In this document: positions 11,210-23,360 of the stretch, one piece after another
Numbering within the stretch: position 1 is the stretch's first letter
Layout of the letters: each line of letters opens with the position of its first letter
NCBI GenBank assembly: GCA_022749755.1
Contig: CM040453.1
Location: 16,935,368-16,999,367 of the forward strand
DNA length: 64,000 nucleotides
From: Azadirachta indica
Taxonomy: Eukaryota; Streptophyta; Magnoliopsida; Sapindales; Meliaceae
Reading direction: 5' to 3'
Program-made: the position numbers and the translations under genes
Notes under the pieces: generated by a model
The model's input: the letters and a program-made list of their open reading frames with translations, nothing else
Databases searched by the model: none
Told to the model about the DNA's origin: nothing

Positions 11210-14155
11210 TAAATAGTTTTGAAGATAAAAATTATTGTTGGACATTTTTAAAATTCTCTTTCCAGTTTGGGATGGTTTGGTAAATTTTTCATTTAGTTAT
11301 GGCAAAATTCATAAAATTCTCTATACTATAAATAATAATATATATTTATTTCATAGATGTTTCAATTATATACATATAAACCCTAAGAGCTCTCTCAATA
11401 ATTTTTTAATAATATTTTAAACATTTACAAATAAATTCTGATAACCCATCTTATTATTTTTATTTAAAAAAATTTTAAAAAAAATAATATAGCAACAGTA
11501 TTATTATTATTTAAAATTATTTAGTCAAAATAAAACATTATTTTATTTTCAAATAAATAAATAAATGGAATAAGATTAATAATTTAAAATAAAAAATAAA
11601 ATTATCTTAATTCCTCCAAAATTTTAATTAAAATATTGCTATATTTAATTAAAAATTTAAAAAATTATTTTTAAAAAGCACTTAATTTTGATTGATTATC
11701 TATATATATAAAATAATTCAATCCATAATAAGTATTTTTATAAATCTAAGTACTATATAATGCAAAATGATATTGCATTATTGTATAATTCTCATAGTTT
11801 TTTATTGTTATACTACATGTACTTTTTTATTGTTATAAGTACATGATAATCTATAAACAAGCTTTAGAAGGATTATGAAGAATTTTTGAAGTAAAAATTC
11901 TCTTTAAAATTTTGAGCATATGCAATCGAAAATTAAGGTTGAAAAAATATTTTATTTAAAGATGAAACATTAAATTTATTAGATAATATTTTTAAAAGAC
12001 AAAATGAATTTATTAATCAAAATTGACATAACTAAAAATATGATTTCAACGTCAAAATTTTCAATGAAGAAATTTTGTGTTGCTGCTAAAAATATGAATT
12101 CTTAAATAAGTTTTCAATTTTAGTATTGGCAACGACACGTGAATGTCATCGCTAAAATGAGTTTTAGTGACGAAATTTTTGTCATTTCTAAACTTATATT
12201 TTGTTGTAGAATTTGATGAAATAGATAACACAAATAACTCATGATTAGGATATTCTTTCCGTCAATGGAGGCATATATACTTCGCTAGAATACAGAAGCC
12301 TCTAGTATCATAAGAGCGGATAATTATTTTAAGTGGGACATGCTTCTTGTTAGTGTAGATATATTTTGTTGAAGTATAAAAGTCTTGTATTTCTAGCGTG
12401 AATAGGATGAGAACCCGATGTTGTGTCGAGTTGTCAATTGTGCTTTCACTTTTGGTTCAGTTTATTAAGTTAGATCTGACAAGGGAAGTCCTGAGATCAT
12501 TCATACGGTGGTTGTTCACGTAAGGCTTAGTTAGGCATTTGTGCTAATGTTTTGGACCTCGCAGTTTTGCATCTGAATGTTGAGACTAATCAAGTGGATC
12601 TGGGCTTCAGGTCTTTAGAGATTGCCAGCAATAGTTAGATTTGGGCCTATGGATGTTGGGACAAATTAGCGGATTTGGGCCCATGGATATGGGGACAACA
12701 ATAAACGTAGAGTTGAAAAATTTTCTTGTCTAAGAAATTAAATTGAACTGACCATTTGAGTATGTTTGATTCTTTCTTTTTTTCTTATTTGCTCGGTCCT
12801 ACGTGTTATTTTATGTGGTATAAGCACAATCTAGTTAGCATAAAATCAAAATTCTCAAAACAATGTCAGGTGATAGGTCAAAGTACTAAGGCAAATTATC
12901 CACTTGGGCTTAGTAGATAAGATATAGGAGAATATTTTATACGTCTGTTGTTTGACTTAATACCCCATCGTCGTAAACTTTTACAAAATATTCTATGAAA
13001 CAGTAATATTTTCTTCGTGTAAGCTAAAAAATACTTTTGGTGACAATTACTAGAATGCCCTTGCTTGTGTTAAAATTATTTAGTTTAATTGTCAGCATTT
13101 ATCTTTCATAATTTAAAAAGATAATATTACATGAATATCTTTGACTAATAAAAAATAAATTAAGCAAAATTAATAAAATAATATTTGATAATTAATTCCG
13201 TATAAATCAAAATTTTCTGTTAAAATAATAAATTTAAAAATAACAAAATAGTGTGTGATTATTAATTAAAAATCTTTTAAGACAATAACTTAAGATAATT
13301 TAAAAAACTGGTATTTGATACTTAATTAAAGGGTAAGAAACACTTAGACCTCCAAAATTGAAAATATATGTCAAGTAAATCTTTAGTTGAAAATGTTTGT
13401 CAGTACGATCCCTTCCATTAATTTTTTTTTATCATTATTAAGTTTTGACTGATTTTAACCAATAAAATAATATAAACACTTCGCTTACCTGTGTTGAGAG
13501 GTAAAATAACATAAACATCTATAATTTTATATATTTTTTAAAACTAAATCATAAAATATTAATTAAAATAGAAAAATAAAATGTTAATTGAAAAATAAAT
13601 ATCCGGTGATATAAGGTTGGTGCTGCGTCAGCGATTTGTAGTGCTTTAAGATCAGTAGTTGGTGACTATAATAATGATAATGGGTGGAGGAAGAACTAAT
13701 TTCTTATTTGGAAACTAGTCAAACCCCCATTGAAGCTTTACACACCAATATCTTATCATCACGAAGGAGCAACATTAACATCAAACTCATAACAATCCAG
13801 CCACTAAATCTCATTTCTTTTTGTAAATAAAAAAGTTCAAATATTCAAAAACTCATTTTTGTCTCCAATTGGTAGCATAATCAAAACCCTAAACATTCAA
13901 AATCCTAATTGCTACTTTCAATCAATTTTCTGTTTACTCATAGAGTAATGTAAAGGAAAGAGATATGAAAACTAATTTGTCGACCTTTGAACAGAAATTT
14001 ACATAAAAATACCAAAGAGTTAGTTCAAAGTAGGAACCGCCCTTTAAAGTAGGTCTTCTTCCTTCTTTTTAGCGTGATTTCTAGCTTGGTGAAGGCACGA
14101 CAATTACTAAACTAATGGGATCCAAAAATCCTATTCTGTACTTACGTTTCTTTTA
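11210..14155. other. AT-rich intergenic DNA without recognised genes
   Basis: No supported coding frame. A piece near 12100-12210 (TTTAGTGACGAAATTTTTGTC, ending TTTTGTTGTAG) resembles the end of a CACTA-type miniature element, but no partner end was found. 12230-12860 and 13620-14150 are more GC-balanced but match nothing I recognise. Confidence 0.45.
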
Positions 14156-14835
14156 GAATGTTTATATTAAATGTTTTTGCTCATTGTTTGTGGACACGAT
14201 TATTTTTACTGTTATGTTCTGATTATTATTATTGTTATGTTACAATTATTATATCATTCTTTTAAAGTTATTACCATTTTATTATTTATGATTAGTCAAA
14301 TTAAGATTGTGGATATACTAATTGATGATTGAACTTCGAAGATATTTTGTACAGTTTTAATCGTATACTATATGACATGAACTCATATTATTTAATTAAA
14401 TAGATATTTATAATTATGCTTATATGTCTTTGAAATGTTTTAGAAGCAATTATTTATATGTATAAATAATAAATGTTATGCACAAATTTATTTACAGAGT
14501 TAATAACTTATCCCTTACTATTAATATTTTACAGATTAAAGTTTTGAATAGATGAATTGTGAACTATTAGAGATTTCTTTGATCTTAGACTATTAGAAGG
14601 ATTGAAGTTTGGCAATTAAATAATGTATATATTTTTTTCTTAGTATCAACTTAAGTTTTGGATATTGTATTTACCTTTAGGGAATACTACATTGAAGTTC
14701 TAGCAATGTAATTGTACATTAAAGTTTATTTATTCTTTTGAGAATTTTAATTTTATATTGAAATTGGGGAGTTTTGGTTTTCATTTCAAGTTTGTCATAT
14801 ATTTTTATATGGTAAATTTTGAGGTGTTATAATTT

Positions 14836-14847
14836 TGGTATCAGAGC
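14836..14847 (+). other. primer-binding site, initiator tRNA-Met type
   Basis: TGGTATCAGAGC lies four bases after the 5' LTR end, the usual place and sequence for a plant LTR retrotransposon primer-binding site. Confidence 0.85.
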
Positions 14848-15172
14848 CAGGTTATAATTCTGTAGAGTTAAATGTTTAAGGGCTAGTAACATAATAATGA
14901 CAAATATGTGAAATTAAGGTTTTACTTACATGTTTGAATTATTGATTTATGTTTTAGAGAGATGATAGAAAGAAAAAGAAAAGGATTATTTTTGGTGGTT
15001 TATTAGTTAAGGTATTAAGATTGACGAGCAATAAACCGTTGTTGATTAAGTTTTGGGGTTTAGTTTTCTCTCTTTTTAGTATAGTTAAAAGAACATGCAT
15101 GTTTGTTTTATTTGTTTTATTGTGAATAATGTTTCTTTTCCTAAAATATATGACTAGCTACAAATAGATAAA

Positions 15173-16300
15173 ATGATGCCTAGTATTAAAGCTAATACTG
15201 AAAGAGTTACACAAAATACCACTAATGATCAAGACATAACTGGTAATGCTCAAGGAACAACTAATAAGAATAACCCCATTATTTTTCATCTCATTCGATA
15301 AGATAATCCTATAGTGCGAATGATAGCTACAATAGTGGAGCAATAAAGTATCTTGGTACAACAATTAATTAAATATTGAAATAACTCTCAATGTAATGGA
15401 AATGTTGAAGAGCAAGGAAATGATACAAGTAGTCAAGACATATTGAGCCTGCAGAGATTCACGAAACAAGGAGCACCTCTTTTTCATAGACCTTATAATC
15501 TTTGAAACATGGTTAAAACATATAGAAAAGATAGTTTTGGCTATGGGATGTAACGATGGGCAAAAGGTTATATTTGCCTTTTATGTACTTTAGGGTGACA
15601 CAAATTATTGGAGGGAGAACAAGGCTCGCTTGCTAAGGAATGGTAAGACGAGAGACCTATTTTTTGAATGATGTTTGTTGAAGCCGTCTTAGAGAGATAT
15701 TTTCCTGAGCATGTTTGTGATCAGATGGAAGCTAAGTTCTTCAACTTAACTCAAGAAAGTAAGTCTATAGTTGAGTGTGAGGAACAATTTACCTTTTTGT
15801 CTTGGTTTGCTCCTACTTTGATTGTAGATAACCATAGCAAGTATAGATATTTTTAAGGGGTATGTTTCGCTATCAAGTCTTGGATATCTGCTATAAAGCT
15901 AAATGTGTATTCTAATGTCGTAGATAGAACTATGATTGTCGCAAGAGATTTGAATGAATCTTAAGTCAAATAAGATCATTGAAGCAAGCAAAACCATTAT
16001 AATGGGGTTAATGGTGGAGGTTTGAATAAACAAGTTCTTAGAGCTATAATGGGCGCAAAAAAAAAAGGACAAAGAAGTACTAATAATGTAACTTTTCATA
16101 TAGATATTCCTACTTGCATGCATTGTGGCAAATTTCATCACGGTGAATGAACGTTACTTAAATACAGAAGCTTGTTTCTATTGTGGACGAATTGGTCATA
16201 GGTAAAAGATTGCCCTAAGAGATAAGTTGATGCCCAAGTTGATGATGGTCAGAGAAAGAAACGAAAGACCTAAAGCCGAGTCTTTGCCATGACTAACCAG
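15173..16300 (+). pseudogene. Gypsy gag polyprotein, broken
   Basis: Starting at ATG 15173, the conceptual product reads as a plant Ty3/Gypsy capsid in pieces. The clearest piece, 15668-15855, contains VLERYFPEHVCDQMEAKF and QSIVECEEQFTFLSWFAP-like sequence, the typical retrotransposon gag domain. Downstream, around 16110-16220, two Cys/His-rich bits (CMHCGKFHHGE and CFYCGRIGH) are the remains of CCHC zinc knuckles that bind RNA. At least six stops or frameshifts break the frame, so no capsid can be made from it. Confidence 0.85.
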
Positions 16301-16426
16301 ATCCTTAGATATTTAAGGAAATAGCACTAAGTACTTTGTTTCTAAGAGACACTAGATGATACATAGTTTGTTATTTTATGCATAATATTAAAAAGATATA
16401 ACAATTTTCGAGGATGAAATTTCTTT

Positions 16427-16438
16427 AAATGGGGGCAA
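16427..16438 (+). other. polypurine tract of the Gypsy-type element
   Basis: AAATGGGGGCAA lies just before the 3' LTR start (TG at 16442). It follows the GAGGATGAAATTTCTTTAAA context that is common upstream of Gypsy polypurine tracts. Confidence 0.75.
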
Positions 16439-16540
16439 ATTTGTAATACCACCTATTTATAAATATTAAGGGATAGGTATTTTTAAGATCTGAACTTTAA
16501 ATTTTAGATTTTTAATTTGATTTTCTTTAGAAAAAGCTTA

Positions 16541-16652
16541 CTACGAAAAAAAAAAAAATTTAGCAACAATGGAAGTCACTTAAGGTGCTTTTAGTGATGC
16601 ACTTTTTGGTGTCGCTAAAAATGTTGTTTGCTAAAACCACATTTTCTTATAG
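16541..16652. mobile_element. possible 110-bp CACTA-type miniature element inside the 3' LTR
   Basis: CTACGAAAAA at the left and TTTTCTTATAG at the right form short, imperfect inverted ends around TTAGCAACAATGG..GTCGCTAAAAATG. This piece is absent from the comparable 5' LTR, but that region of the 5' LTR is itself missing, so insertion cannot be proved. Confidence 0.4.
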
Positions 16653-16750
16653 TATATTGAAGGATTTAAGTATAAGGACTAAGAACTAAAAGATTGAGAT
16701 TTTATTTATTTGATTTTTAAGTTTTAAGTTCTAAATGCAAACCTTTTGGC

Positions 16751-16760
16751 TATAAATTGG
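16751..16760 (+). promoter_or_regulatory. possible LTR promoter TATA box
   Basis: GGCTATAAATTGG in the U3 part of the 3' LTR matches a plant TATA box and is followed by a leader-like, GC-balanced region. Judged by motif and position only. Confidence 0.4.
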
Positions 16761-17063
16761 AGCTAGCACTTCCCTTCCTATCATGTTGTTTGTTTCGTCA
16801 ACTACTAGTTTCTACTTATTTCGTTCTATTATTAGTGCTTTTGTTCGATTAACTTGGAGAAAAGATTCTTGATTGCAATTTGTTCTTGGAGCATAGGTCA
16901 TGCCTTAGTTAAACATAGAAGTACTTAGTCTTTTGCGACAATTTGAGGTAAGTAAATTTGTGTATAATGTATTTTTGTTCTTTTTAAAACATAATTATAG
17001 AAACTTGTTATGTCAGCATATAACTAATTTCACAGAACAATGTTCTTAACAAAAATTTTATAC

Positions 17064-17070
<7 letters not shown>

Positions 17071-17094
<24 letters not shown>
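17071..17094. repeat. TA microsatellite in the 3' LTR
   Basis: About twelve TA dinucleotides in a row. Confidence 0.9.
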
Positions 17095-17869
17095 ACTTTT
17101 GAATTGTTCACAAATGATTTGATAGATTTTTTATAACCATTGAATATTTTATATGAACTATAAATGAAAATTTGTATTGATTATTTTGTACATGAAAGTA
17201 TGTTTGTATTAAATGCTTTTACTCATTATCTATGGATACAATTATTGTTACTATTCGATTATTATTATCGTTTTGTTACAATTATCTCCTATCATTGTGT
17301 TACAGTTATTACCATTCTATTGTTGATTGATTGGCTAAGTTAAGATTGTGCACATATTGATTGATGATTGAACTTCGAAGAAGTTTCGTATAGTTTTAAT
17401 AGTATACTATATGACGAGCTAATATTATTGAATTAAATAGATATTTATAACTATACGTATACATCTTTGAAATGTTGTTGAAATAATGATTTATGCATAA
17501 ATGTTTAAAAAAACTATAAATGTTATACACAAATTTATTTTTTGATCGATTTGATGGCTCACCCCTCATCATTAATATTTTGTAGATTGAAATTTTGAAT
17601 TGAAGAATTGTGAACTATTAGAGACTTCATTGAGCTCATACTATTGGAAAGATTGAAGTTTTGTCAATAAGTAATATTTTTTTTCTTTGTATCAAGTCAA
17701 ATTTTGAATACTATATTTAACTTTATAGAATGCTATATTGAAGTTTTAGCAATGCAACTATATAGTAAAGTTTATTTATTCTGTTGAAGATTTTAATTGT
17801 ATATTGAAAATTTGGAGTTGTGATTTTCATTTCAAATTTATTTCATATGACAAATTTTGGAGTGTTACA

Positions 17870-19350
17870 ATAACATTCAGGTTCCTAAGGTTTTCTATTA
17901 AATCAAATAAATATATACTTTTTCTTTAAAGCCAAATAAGTCTTTAGTCTTTATTTAAAATAATTAAATAACATATGTAGTATTAAAAGTATAATACATC
18001 TTTTTCTCTTTTGGAGGTTGTACGTTCACACTTATAAACTTTGAGGTTTAAGAGTTTATTGATAAAACTAAAAGTATTTCAGTCATTTTTACAAGGATTA
18101 GAGATCTAAAAAAGATGGAAAATATATATTTAGCAAATCATAAAAAATTCAAGAACTTGGACTTTGTTTTTGAAAAACCAAAAGACATGTTCAATTAATT
18201 ACAAGAAAAATACTGCCTAAGTTAGTAGTTTTCTTTCTTTATATTTTATCAAATTAGAATACAGTTTGTTCATTTCTATTAATAAGCCATTAATCTCCAT
18301 TAAAATGATTAAGTTATTTGTAGTATAAAATTTTCTAATTATAGTGTAAGAGCATGTTACTTAAAATAAAGTGTATGCTTGTAAGGATGGCAACAAATCA
18401 GATACTGTACAGATACCTTAACATCCGTATCTGCATGCTACAAAATTTTCATATTTGTATTCTATCTGTATTTGTAGCATATATTATATTTAATATCCTT
18501 ATTCTTTTAAGTAGATATTTGGCAATATCCATATCTTAGCGGGTATCTACAGATATATCTGTATCATCATAAAAAAATAAACTTAAAAATATTTTGAATT
18601 TTGAATTTGATTTTCAATGTTTTATAAATTAATATACCATGTTAATAAATTAAATTAAAAATTAATGTCTTATTAACATTCTAAAAATATATGTATAATT
18701 CTAATAATATAAAATTTTAATTTAATAATTATAACAATTCATACAATTATAAAAACTAAATAAGAAAAATAAATTTATAAAAAAACTCCAATGTCCAATC
18801 AAAGTAAAATATTTAAAGCATAGAGTTTAAGAACAAATAAAATTTTAGTTCAACAAATCAAGAGATTTGGACGACAACAAAACGGTTGTTGGTTTATGGT
18901 GGAGTAGATAGCAAAAGAATGAAAAATTTAAGATTAGGTTAAAATTTAGGGTTTATTATAAATGACTTTTTTTTTTTTTTTCTAGTACAAAACTACGCCA
19001 TTTTAGATAATCAAAATGATGTAGTTTGGTAACGTAGTTAGAAAAAAAATACGGCAAAACTGATATACTATGTAGATATCTATATTCTATCCATAACTTA
19101 TATAGATATCATACACTTTTACCATATCCTATCTATATCTTTTTTACAATTACCGTATCCTATCTATTAGGATCAGATATGGATAAATATATGCGAAAAC
19201 GATATCCATTGCTATCCCTATATGCTTGTTATTTTAAATAAAAATCATAGGTTTTTATGATTTTATTATAAAACCATAAAAGGTTAGGCACCTGAAAGAT
19301 AAAATCCCATAAACTTTCATAGAAAAATGGATTATATTTGCTCAAATGTT
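17870..19350. repeat. dispersed repeat, copy B, interrupted by an insertion
   Basis: Homology with copy A (5930-6665) begins immediately after the 3' LTR end, with ATAACAT.C.GGT.CCTA.GGTTTTC. It runs to about 18381 and resumes at 19229 (TATTTTAAATAAAAATCA), ending near 19350. The Gypsy-type element therefore seems to have inserted within a copy of this repeat, although the matching sequence on the other side of the element was not found. Confidence 0.75.
18382..19220. mobile_element. 839-bp hAT-type non-autonomous element with 8-bp target duplication
   Basis: Terminal inverted repeats TAAGGATGGCAAC (left) and ATTGCTATCCCTA (right) agree at 10 of 13 positions when one is reverse-complemented. 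An exact 8-bp direct repeat TATGCTTG flanks them (18374-18381 and 19221-19228), the duplication size of hAT transposons. The related repeat copy A lacks the insert at the corresponding place (6507-6514, CATGTTTG), which gives a recognisable empty site. The interior has no transposase frame, only subterminal short repeats like GATACTGTACAGATACC and AGATATAGATAGG-type motifs. Confidence 0.85.
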
Positions 19351-20470
19351 TATATGATTTTATTATTTTTAGGAGAATTAACACATTGTTCACAATAATG
19401 CTAACGCTTATGTGTGTGACTGCAAGCGCACGGGTCGTAATAAGTAATAAAGTAATAAGTAAAAGTATTGTTCTATGGAAATTGAATTTTTGAATTAAAG
19501 CTAAGTATTATAGTTATGGTAACTTAATTTTATCTAGACAAGCTAATTTGATGAATTAATTTAAATATAAAAATATAATTAAATAACAAACTAAATTAAA
19601 GAAAATGGAAATCTCTATGATGATAGTTCTAGGGTCTTGGTTTTACTTACTTAACCCTATATTTTTCGTAATTGGCAATTGTTAATGCATTCTAATCATG
19701 GGTTATAAATTGATCCAATTTCTTCTTTCAAGTGTTAAACAAAGTCCTATGTATAACTAACCACTCAATATCCTTATCTACTAGGTTAAATTATACATTT
19801 GTTATGCTTTACCTATAATTAACTACCAAAGACTTTATCACCTCCCGGTTTTACAATATCTTAAGTGTCAATTTGATTATTTAGGTATTGATCTCCTTTC
19901 GGTCTCACAATTACCTAAATTTGCTTACTCAACTCGATAAACAACTTAATCTTTCTCAAGTATCAAAACATTTGTCATCACTCAACTAATTTATCATACA
20001 ATAAATTAGAGGTATTAAGCATTAGATAAGACAAAATGAATAAAATCATACTGACATTTACAGAAAGATTTAGTCTAATATCCTTATTAGTCATAATAGT
20101 CTCAAAAATATCTTTAAAATAACAATTATACCCTCATACAATAATAGTTATTTAAGAAAAATAAATAATAAATCTCTAAAATTTGATAAAATATAATATA
20201 TTTATGTACAATACATTAATTGATAAATAATATTATTATTTTATAGCACATTGACAATATGAATACTTATCAATATATTAAAATTTATTCATTTTTTATT
20301 TTTATTGATTTTTTATTTATATTTTAAAATTTATATGTAATTCAAAATAATTCAAATATTGTAAAAGATTTGAAAAATAAATAAAAATGTTGAAAAATTT
20401 TGGATAAATAATTCACAATTTAATATTCAAATATTTTTAATGATTGATTTTGTAATTTCCCATTTTATAT
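19351..20470. other. AT-rich intergenic DNA
   Basis: No gene recognised. A block at 19410-19470 (GACTGCAAGCGCACGGG, then repeated AATAAGTAATAAAG) looks like part of an unknown dispersed repeat. Confidence 0.4.
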
Positions 20471-21582
20471 GGTCTTTGGGATATTATATGATTTTTTTTC
20501 TTATTTTATTTTGCTCTAACTCCTCACTTTTTGGGTTGAATTAGGGTACAAGATTGCTTGTGTCGTGTTGCGTATTAATTCGTTCTTAAAACCGCAAAAA
20601 TTAAAAATGGAGATAGCTAGCTAGCTAGATCTACAATCTTCCATTACAGGATTCTCAAAGCATTAATTTGAATTGTGATCATTAATATAATTTATCCAAC
20701 ATGAGCACAGAAATTCAGATCTGGGTGATTTACTCCAAATTAATTTACTGCTTCTTTATTTCAAATTTCACTTTTTCATTTTAATTTATTGTTACAAGAA
20801 CAAAATCTGAGTGTTGTTGATATCTCAGCTTTCAAAAGCCAGCAAGAACCTTCAAATGATCTATCTTATTGTAAGTTTCAAGAGTCAAAAGAATCAAAAG
20901 TTATAATATATATCCAATGGATGTGGTCCAATTATCCGGGACACACAAAATTTTGCAAAAAATATAAATGAAATCGACGAAGCCTTTGATGGCTTTAGAA
21001 CTCTGTTAGCTAGCTAGAATCCTCTTTTTATATTCTAGCACTTGTTTACTTTTATTCACAAATATATATATATATATATCTATAATGGAATGATATTTCA
21101 TTAATTTCATTTACTATTGATTACTAAGGCATTTATATTTGTTATATTAGTTAAGAATATTAATTCTTAATTGAAAAATCTGCAAAAGGATGGGTTTTAA
21201 ACCTTGACCGACATGGTGAGGAAGAATATTGGGCCATCCATGAATAGTGTTCTCACGATCTCTGCAATTATCCCGTCAAGTAGCTCTGGAAATAATTGTC
21301 ATTAATTCTTTTGTAAAATTATATACTTGCGCATGGCCGGGGAGTTAAATTTATTTTTGCAAGCTTATTCAAATTACAAGATTTTAGTTTCATAGCATTA
21401 AAAGAATATAGCTAGCTAACAACTGTTAAATCTATCTCTAAATGTTTGAATTAAGGAATCAAAATTTGGTAAAGAGTCGTCTGCATACATTGAGAAAAGA
21501 AAACATAAAGTAATAACACTACTTGCTACTGGCGTGAAAGTCTAAAATCTAAAATATAAGCAACATGTAATCAAGGAAAATA

Positions 21583-22092
21583 CTAAATCCTGTTGACCAA
21601 TTTATCAGGCTTGATGAGCGGATTATTCTTCACCAAGATTTGACGATCAATCTTCTTGAAATCGAAGGTGCATGAATGTTCTTTCGGGTAACGATGCATC
21701 CCACAGAACAAGTGCCCGCAGCGACACTTGAATCCTGTGAATCCAACTTTCTTGTTGCAATTTCGGCATCTATCTTTAACACGTGAAGAATTAGCAGTAG
21801 TAGACCCAGATGTAACAGTCGTGGACACTTCAGAGAGTGAAGATGCTGACTGGGGAGTCGGGCAAGAATCGACGAGTACTTCTGAAGAGTTTGGTGGGTT
21901 GCGAAGTGAAGAATCGGGCTGTGATGATTTAGGAGTAGTAATTCTAAGTTGTGAAGAGTTGAGAAAATCCTTGTAGCACTTTGAGCACATTTCTTTGTTC
22001 TCTTTGGTTCCGTAAAAGCCACAACCCATTGCGCAGAGAGATGGAGTCGTGCTATTGCTATTGCTATTGCTATTGCTGCTGTTGAGATTCAT
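21583..22092 (-). CDS. A20/AN1 zinc-finger stress-associated protein
   Basis: An intronless 169-residue protein. An A20-type finger near the N-terminus has Cys20, Cys24, Cys36 and Cys39 (LCAMGCGFYG..MCSKCYKDF). A Ser/Thr/Pro-rich linker (about 45-105) follows, then a C-terminal AN1 finger with Cys109, Cys112, Cys123, Cys125, Cys130, His133, His139 and Cys141. This order and length are those of plant SAP proteins, which bind ubiquitin through A20 and modulate abiotic-stress and hormone responses. The N-terminus is a Ser-Asn run encoded by a short AGCAAT repeat. The start ATG at 22092 is the first in frame, and the only one giving both fingers; a conserved TATA-like box lies about 115 bp upstream. 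A broken duplicate lies 4.3 kb away. Confidence 0.95.
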   Translation of the reverse strand: MNLNSSNSNSNSNSTTPSLCAMGCGFYGTKENKEMCSKCYKDFLNSSQLRITTPKSSQPDSSLRNPPNSSEVLVDSCPTPQSASSLSEVSTTVTSGSTTANSSRVKDRCRNCNKKVGFTGFKCRCGHLFCGMHRYPKEHSCTFDFKKIDRQILVKNNPLIKPDKLVNRI

Positions 22093-22206
22093 CTTCTTCT
22101 TCTTTGCTTATTTGATTCTGATGAATTATGAGAACGCAATGCAAATTCTTCTGCTGAATAGTAAACTTTGGATGATTTTTAGATGGTTCATGGGTGATAC
22201 CAGCAG

Positions 22207-22214
22207 ATTATATA
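22207..22214 (-). promoter_or_regulatory. candidate TATA box of the A20/AN1 gene
   Basis: On the minus strand, TATATAATCTGC lies about 115 bp before the ATG. The same TATATAATCTGC is kept upstream of the broken duplicate (26525-26532), which supports the assignment. Confidence 0.5.
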
Positions 22215-22530
22215 TGGGAAGATATTTTAGACCAAATCCTTATCCTAAACAAAGAGGGAAAATTTTTTTAAAATTAGAATTAGAAGTGTTGTAAGAATTA
22301 AAATTACAATGGGCTTGTTTTCCTAACAAGAAGAGGCAATTTCTTAAGAATTAGTTCTTGGACCGATGAAAATAATGGGCCTCTTTTCCGAATGGGGAAG
22401 GGGAATTTAATTAACAACACAATCTGAGGGCAATTTAATTGAATTAGAAACGGCGGCCCGAATACGCAAAAGGCATTGAGTTTCTGTGACTTTTATTTTC
22501 AAAACGCTATGTCTGCCCCCTATAGAAGAA

Positions 22531-22744
22531 AACACAATTTGGAAGATAAATTTCTTCATTAAATTTATTGAAAATTTCCCTTGTAATATAAAACTAAAGC
22601 CATTGTGGAACAATTATTAATATTTTGAAAAAAATAAAAGCCATATGAAAAGAGTTTTAAACCATACAATTATATTATTTGTGAAACATTATTGGAGGTA
22701 AGGGTATTTTTAAACTTATCTAAAGTGGTAGTAGATTGCCTTTT
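22531..22744. other. short spacer after the duplication
   Basis: Nothing recognised; AT-rich. Confidence 0.4.
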
Positions 22745-23360
22745 TAGGAATGGCAAAATTTTTCATGAGCCCCAAACCCACGGAGATTTACTCCCAACGG
22801 AGAGAATTTAAATAAATTTATGGAGAATGGGGCGAGGAACGAAGAGAAATTAATCTCTAATTTATTAATGAGACAAAGATTGGTTTAACTCTCCCCACTT
22901 TATGCCCACCATATTTTCCATTAAAACATAATATAAATATATTATAATTTATAAATTAAATTTTATATATGTAAATATAATTTTTATATATATATTTTTT
23001 TTAAATTATATATTATAATTAAATGTAATTAATAATAAAAAATTGTAGGGTCATAATTAATGTTATAAAAAATAGAATATAGAAATAAAAAGCATAAAAT
23101 TAAAAATTAATAAGAACCTATATTGTGTTTTCAATGACATATTAATAATATTTTTATTTAAATTAATTGAATTCTTATATTAATAAAATTAATTTATAAA
23201 ATAATATAAAATGGGAAACTCATTTCTCATGCGAGGATTTTTCATTCTCACCTCATTAAATTTATTAGGAAATGAGGCAGAGAATGAAGGTTAAAATAAA
23301 AAATGAGGTGGGGAATAGAACATGTCTCCCCACCCCGACATTGCCCCATTGCCATCCCTA
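22745..23360. mobile_element. 616-bp hAT-like non-autonomous element
   Basis: The left end TAGGAATGGCAA and the right end TTGCCATCCCTA are inverted repeats (11 of 12 positions) of the hAT type and resemble the ends of the element at 18382-19220. Next to them, CCTTTTT-like and AACTTTTT sequences form an imperfect 8-bp flank match, so the target duplication is decayed or uncertain. The interior is AT-rich with GGGGAATGGGGCGAGG and GGTGGGGAAT-type GC patches near the ends and no open frame. Confidence 0.7.

Larger units (their letters stand above)
14156..17869 (+). mobile_element. gag-only Gypsy-type LTR element with truncated 5' LTR
   Basis: The 5' LTR piece (14156-14831) matches the last 670 bp of the 3' LTR (about 17200-17869), for example CATTGATGATTGAACTTCGAAGA and AATAGATATTTATAA in both. 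A primer-binding site TGGTATCAGAGC (14836-14847) complementary to initiator tRNA-Met follows the 5' LTR. A broken gag comes next, then a polypurine tract, then a 3' LTR of about 1.43 kb (16442-17869, TG..CA). The internal region is only 1.6 kb and no pol is seen, so the element is non-autonomous or internally deleted. The first 750 bp of the 5' LTR are missing. Divergence between the LTRs indicates an old insertion. Confidence 0.85.
20471..22530. repeat. segmental duplication, copy 1 (with intact A20/AN1 gene)
   Basis: Direct-orientation counterpart of 24814-26860. Homology starts at GGTCTTTGGGATATTATATG and runs without large rearrangement through the 3' flank, the A20/AN1 gene and its promoter to about 22530. 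Small indels distinguish the copies. Confidence 0.9.
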
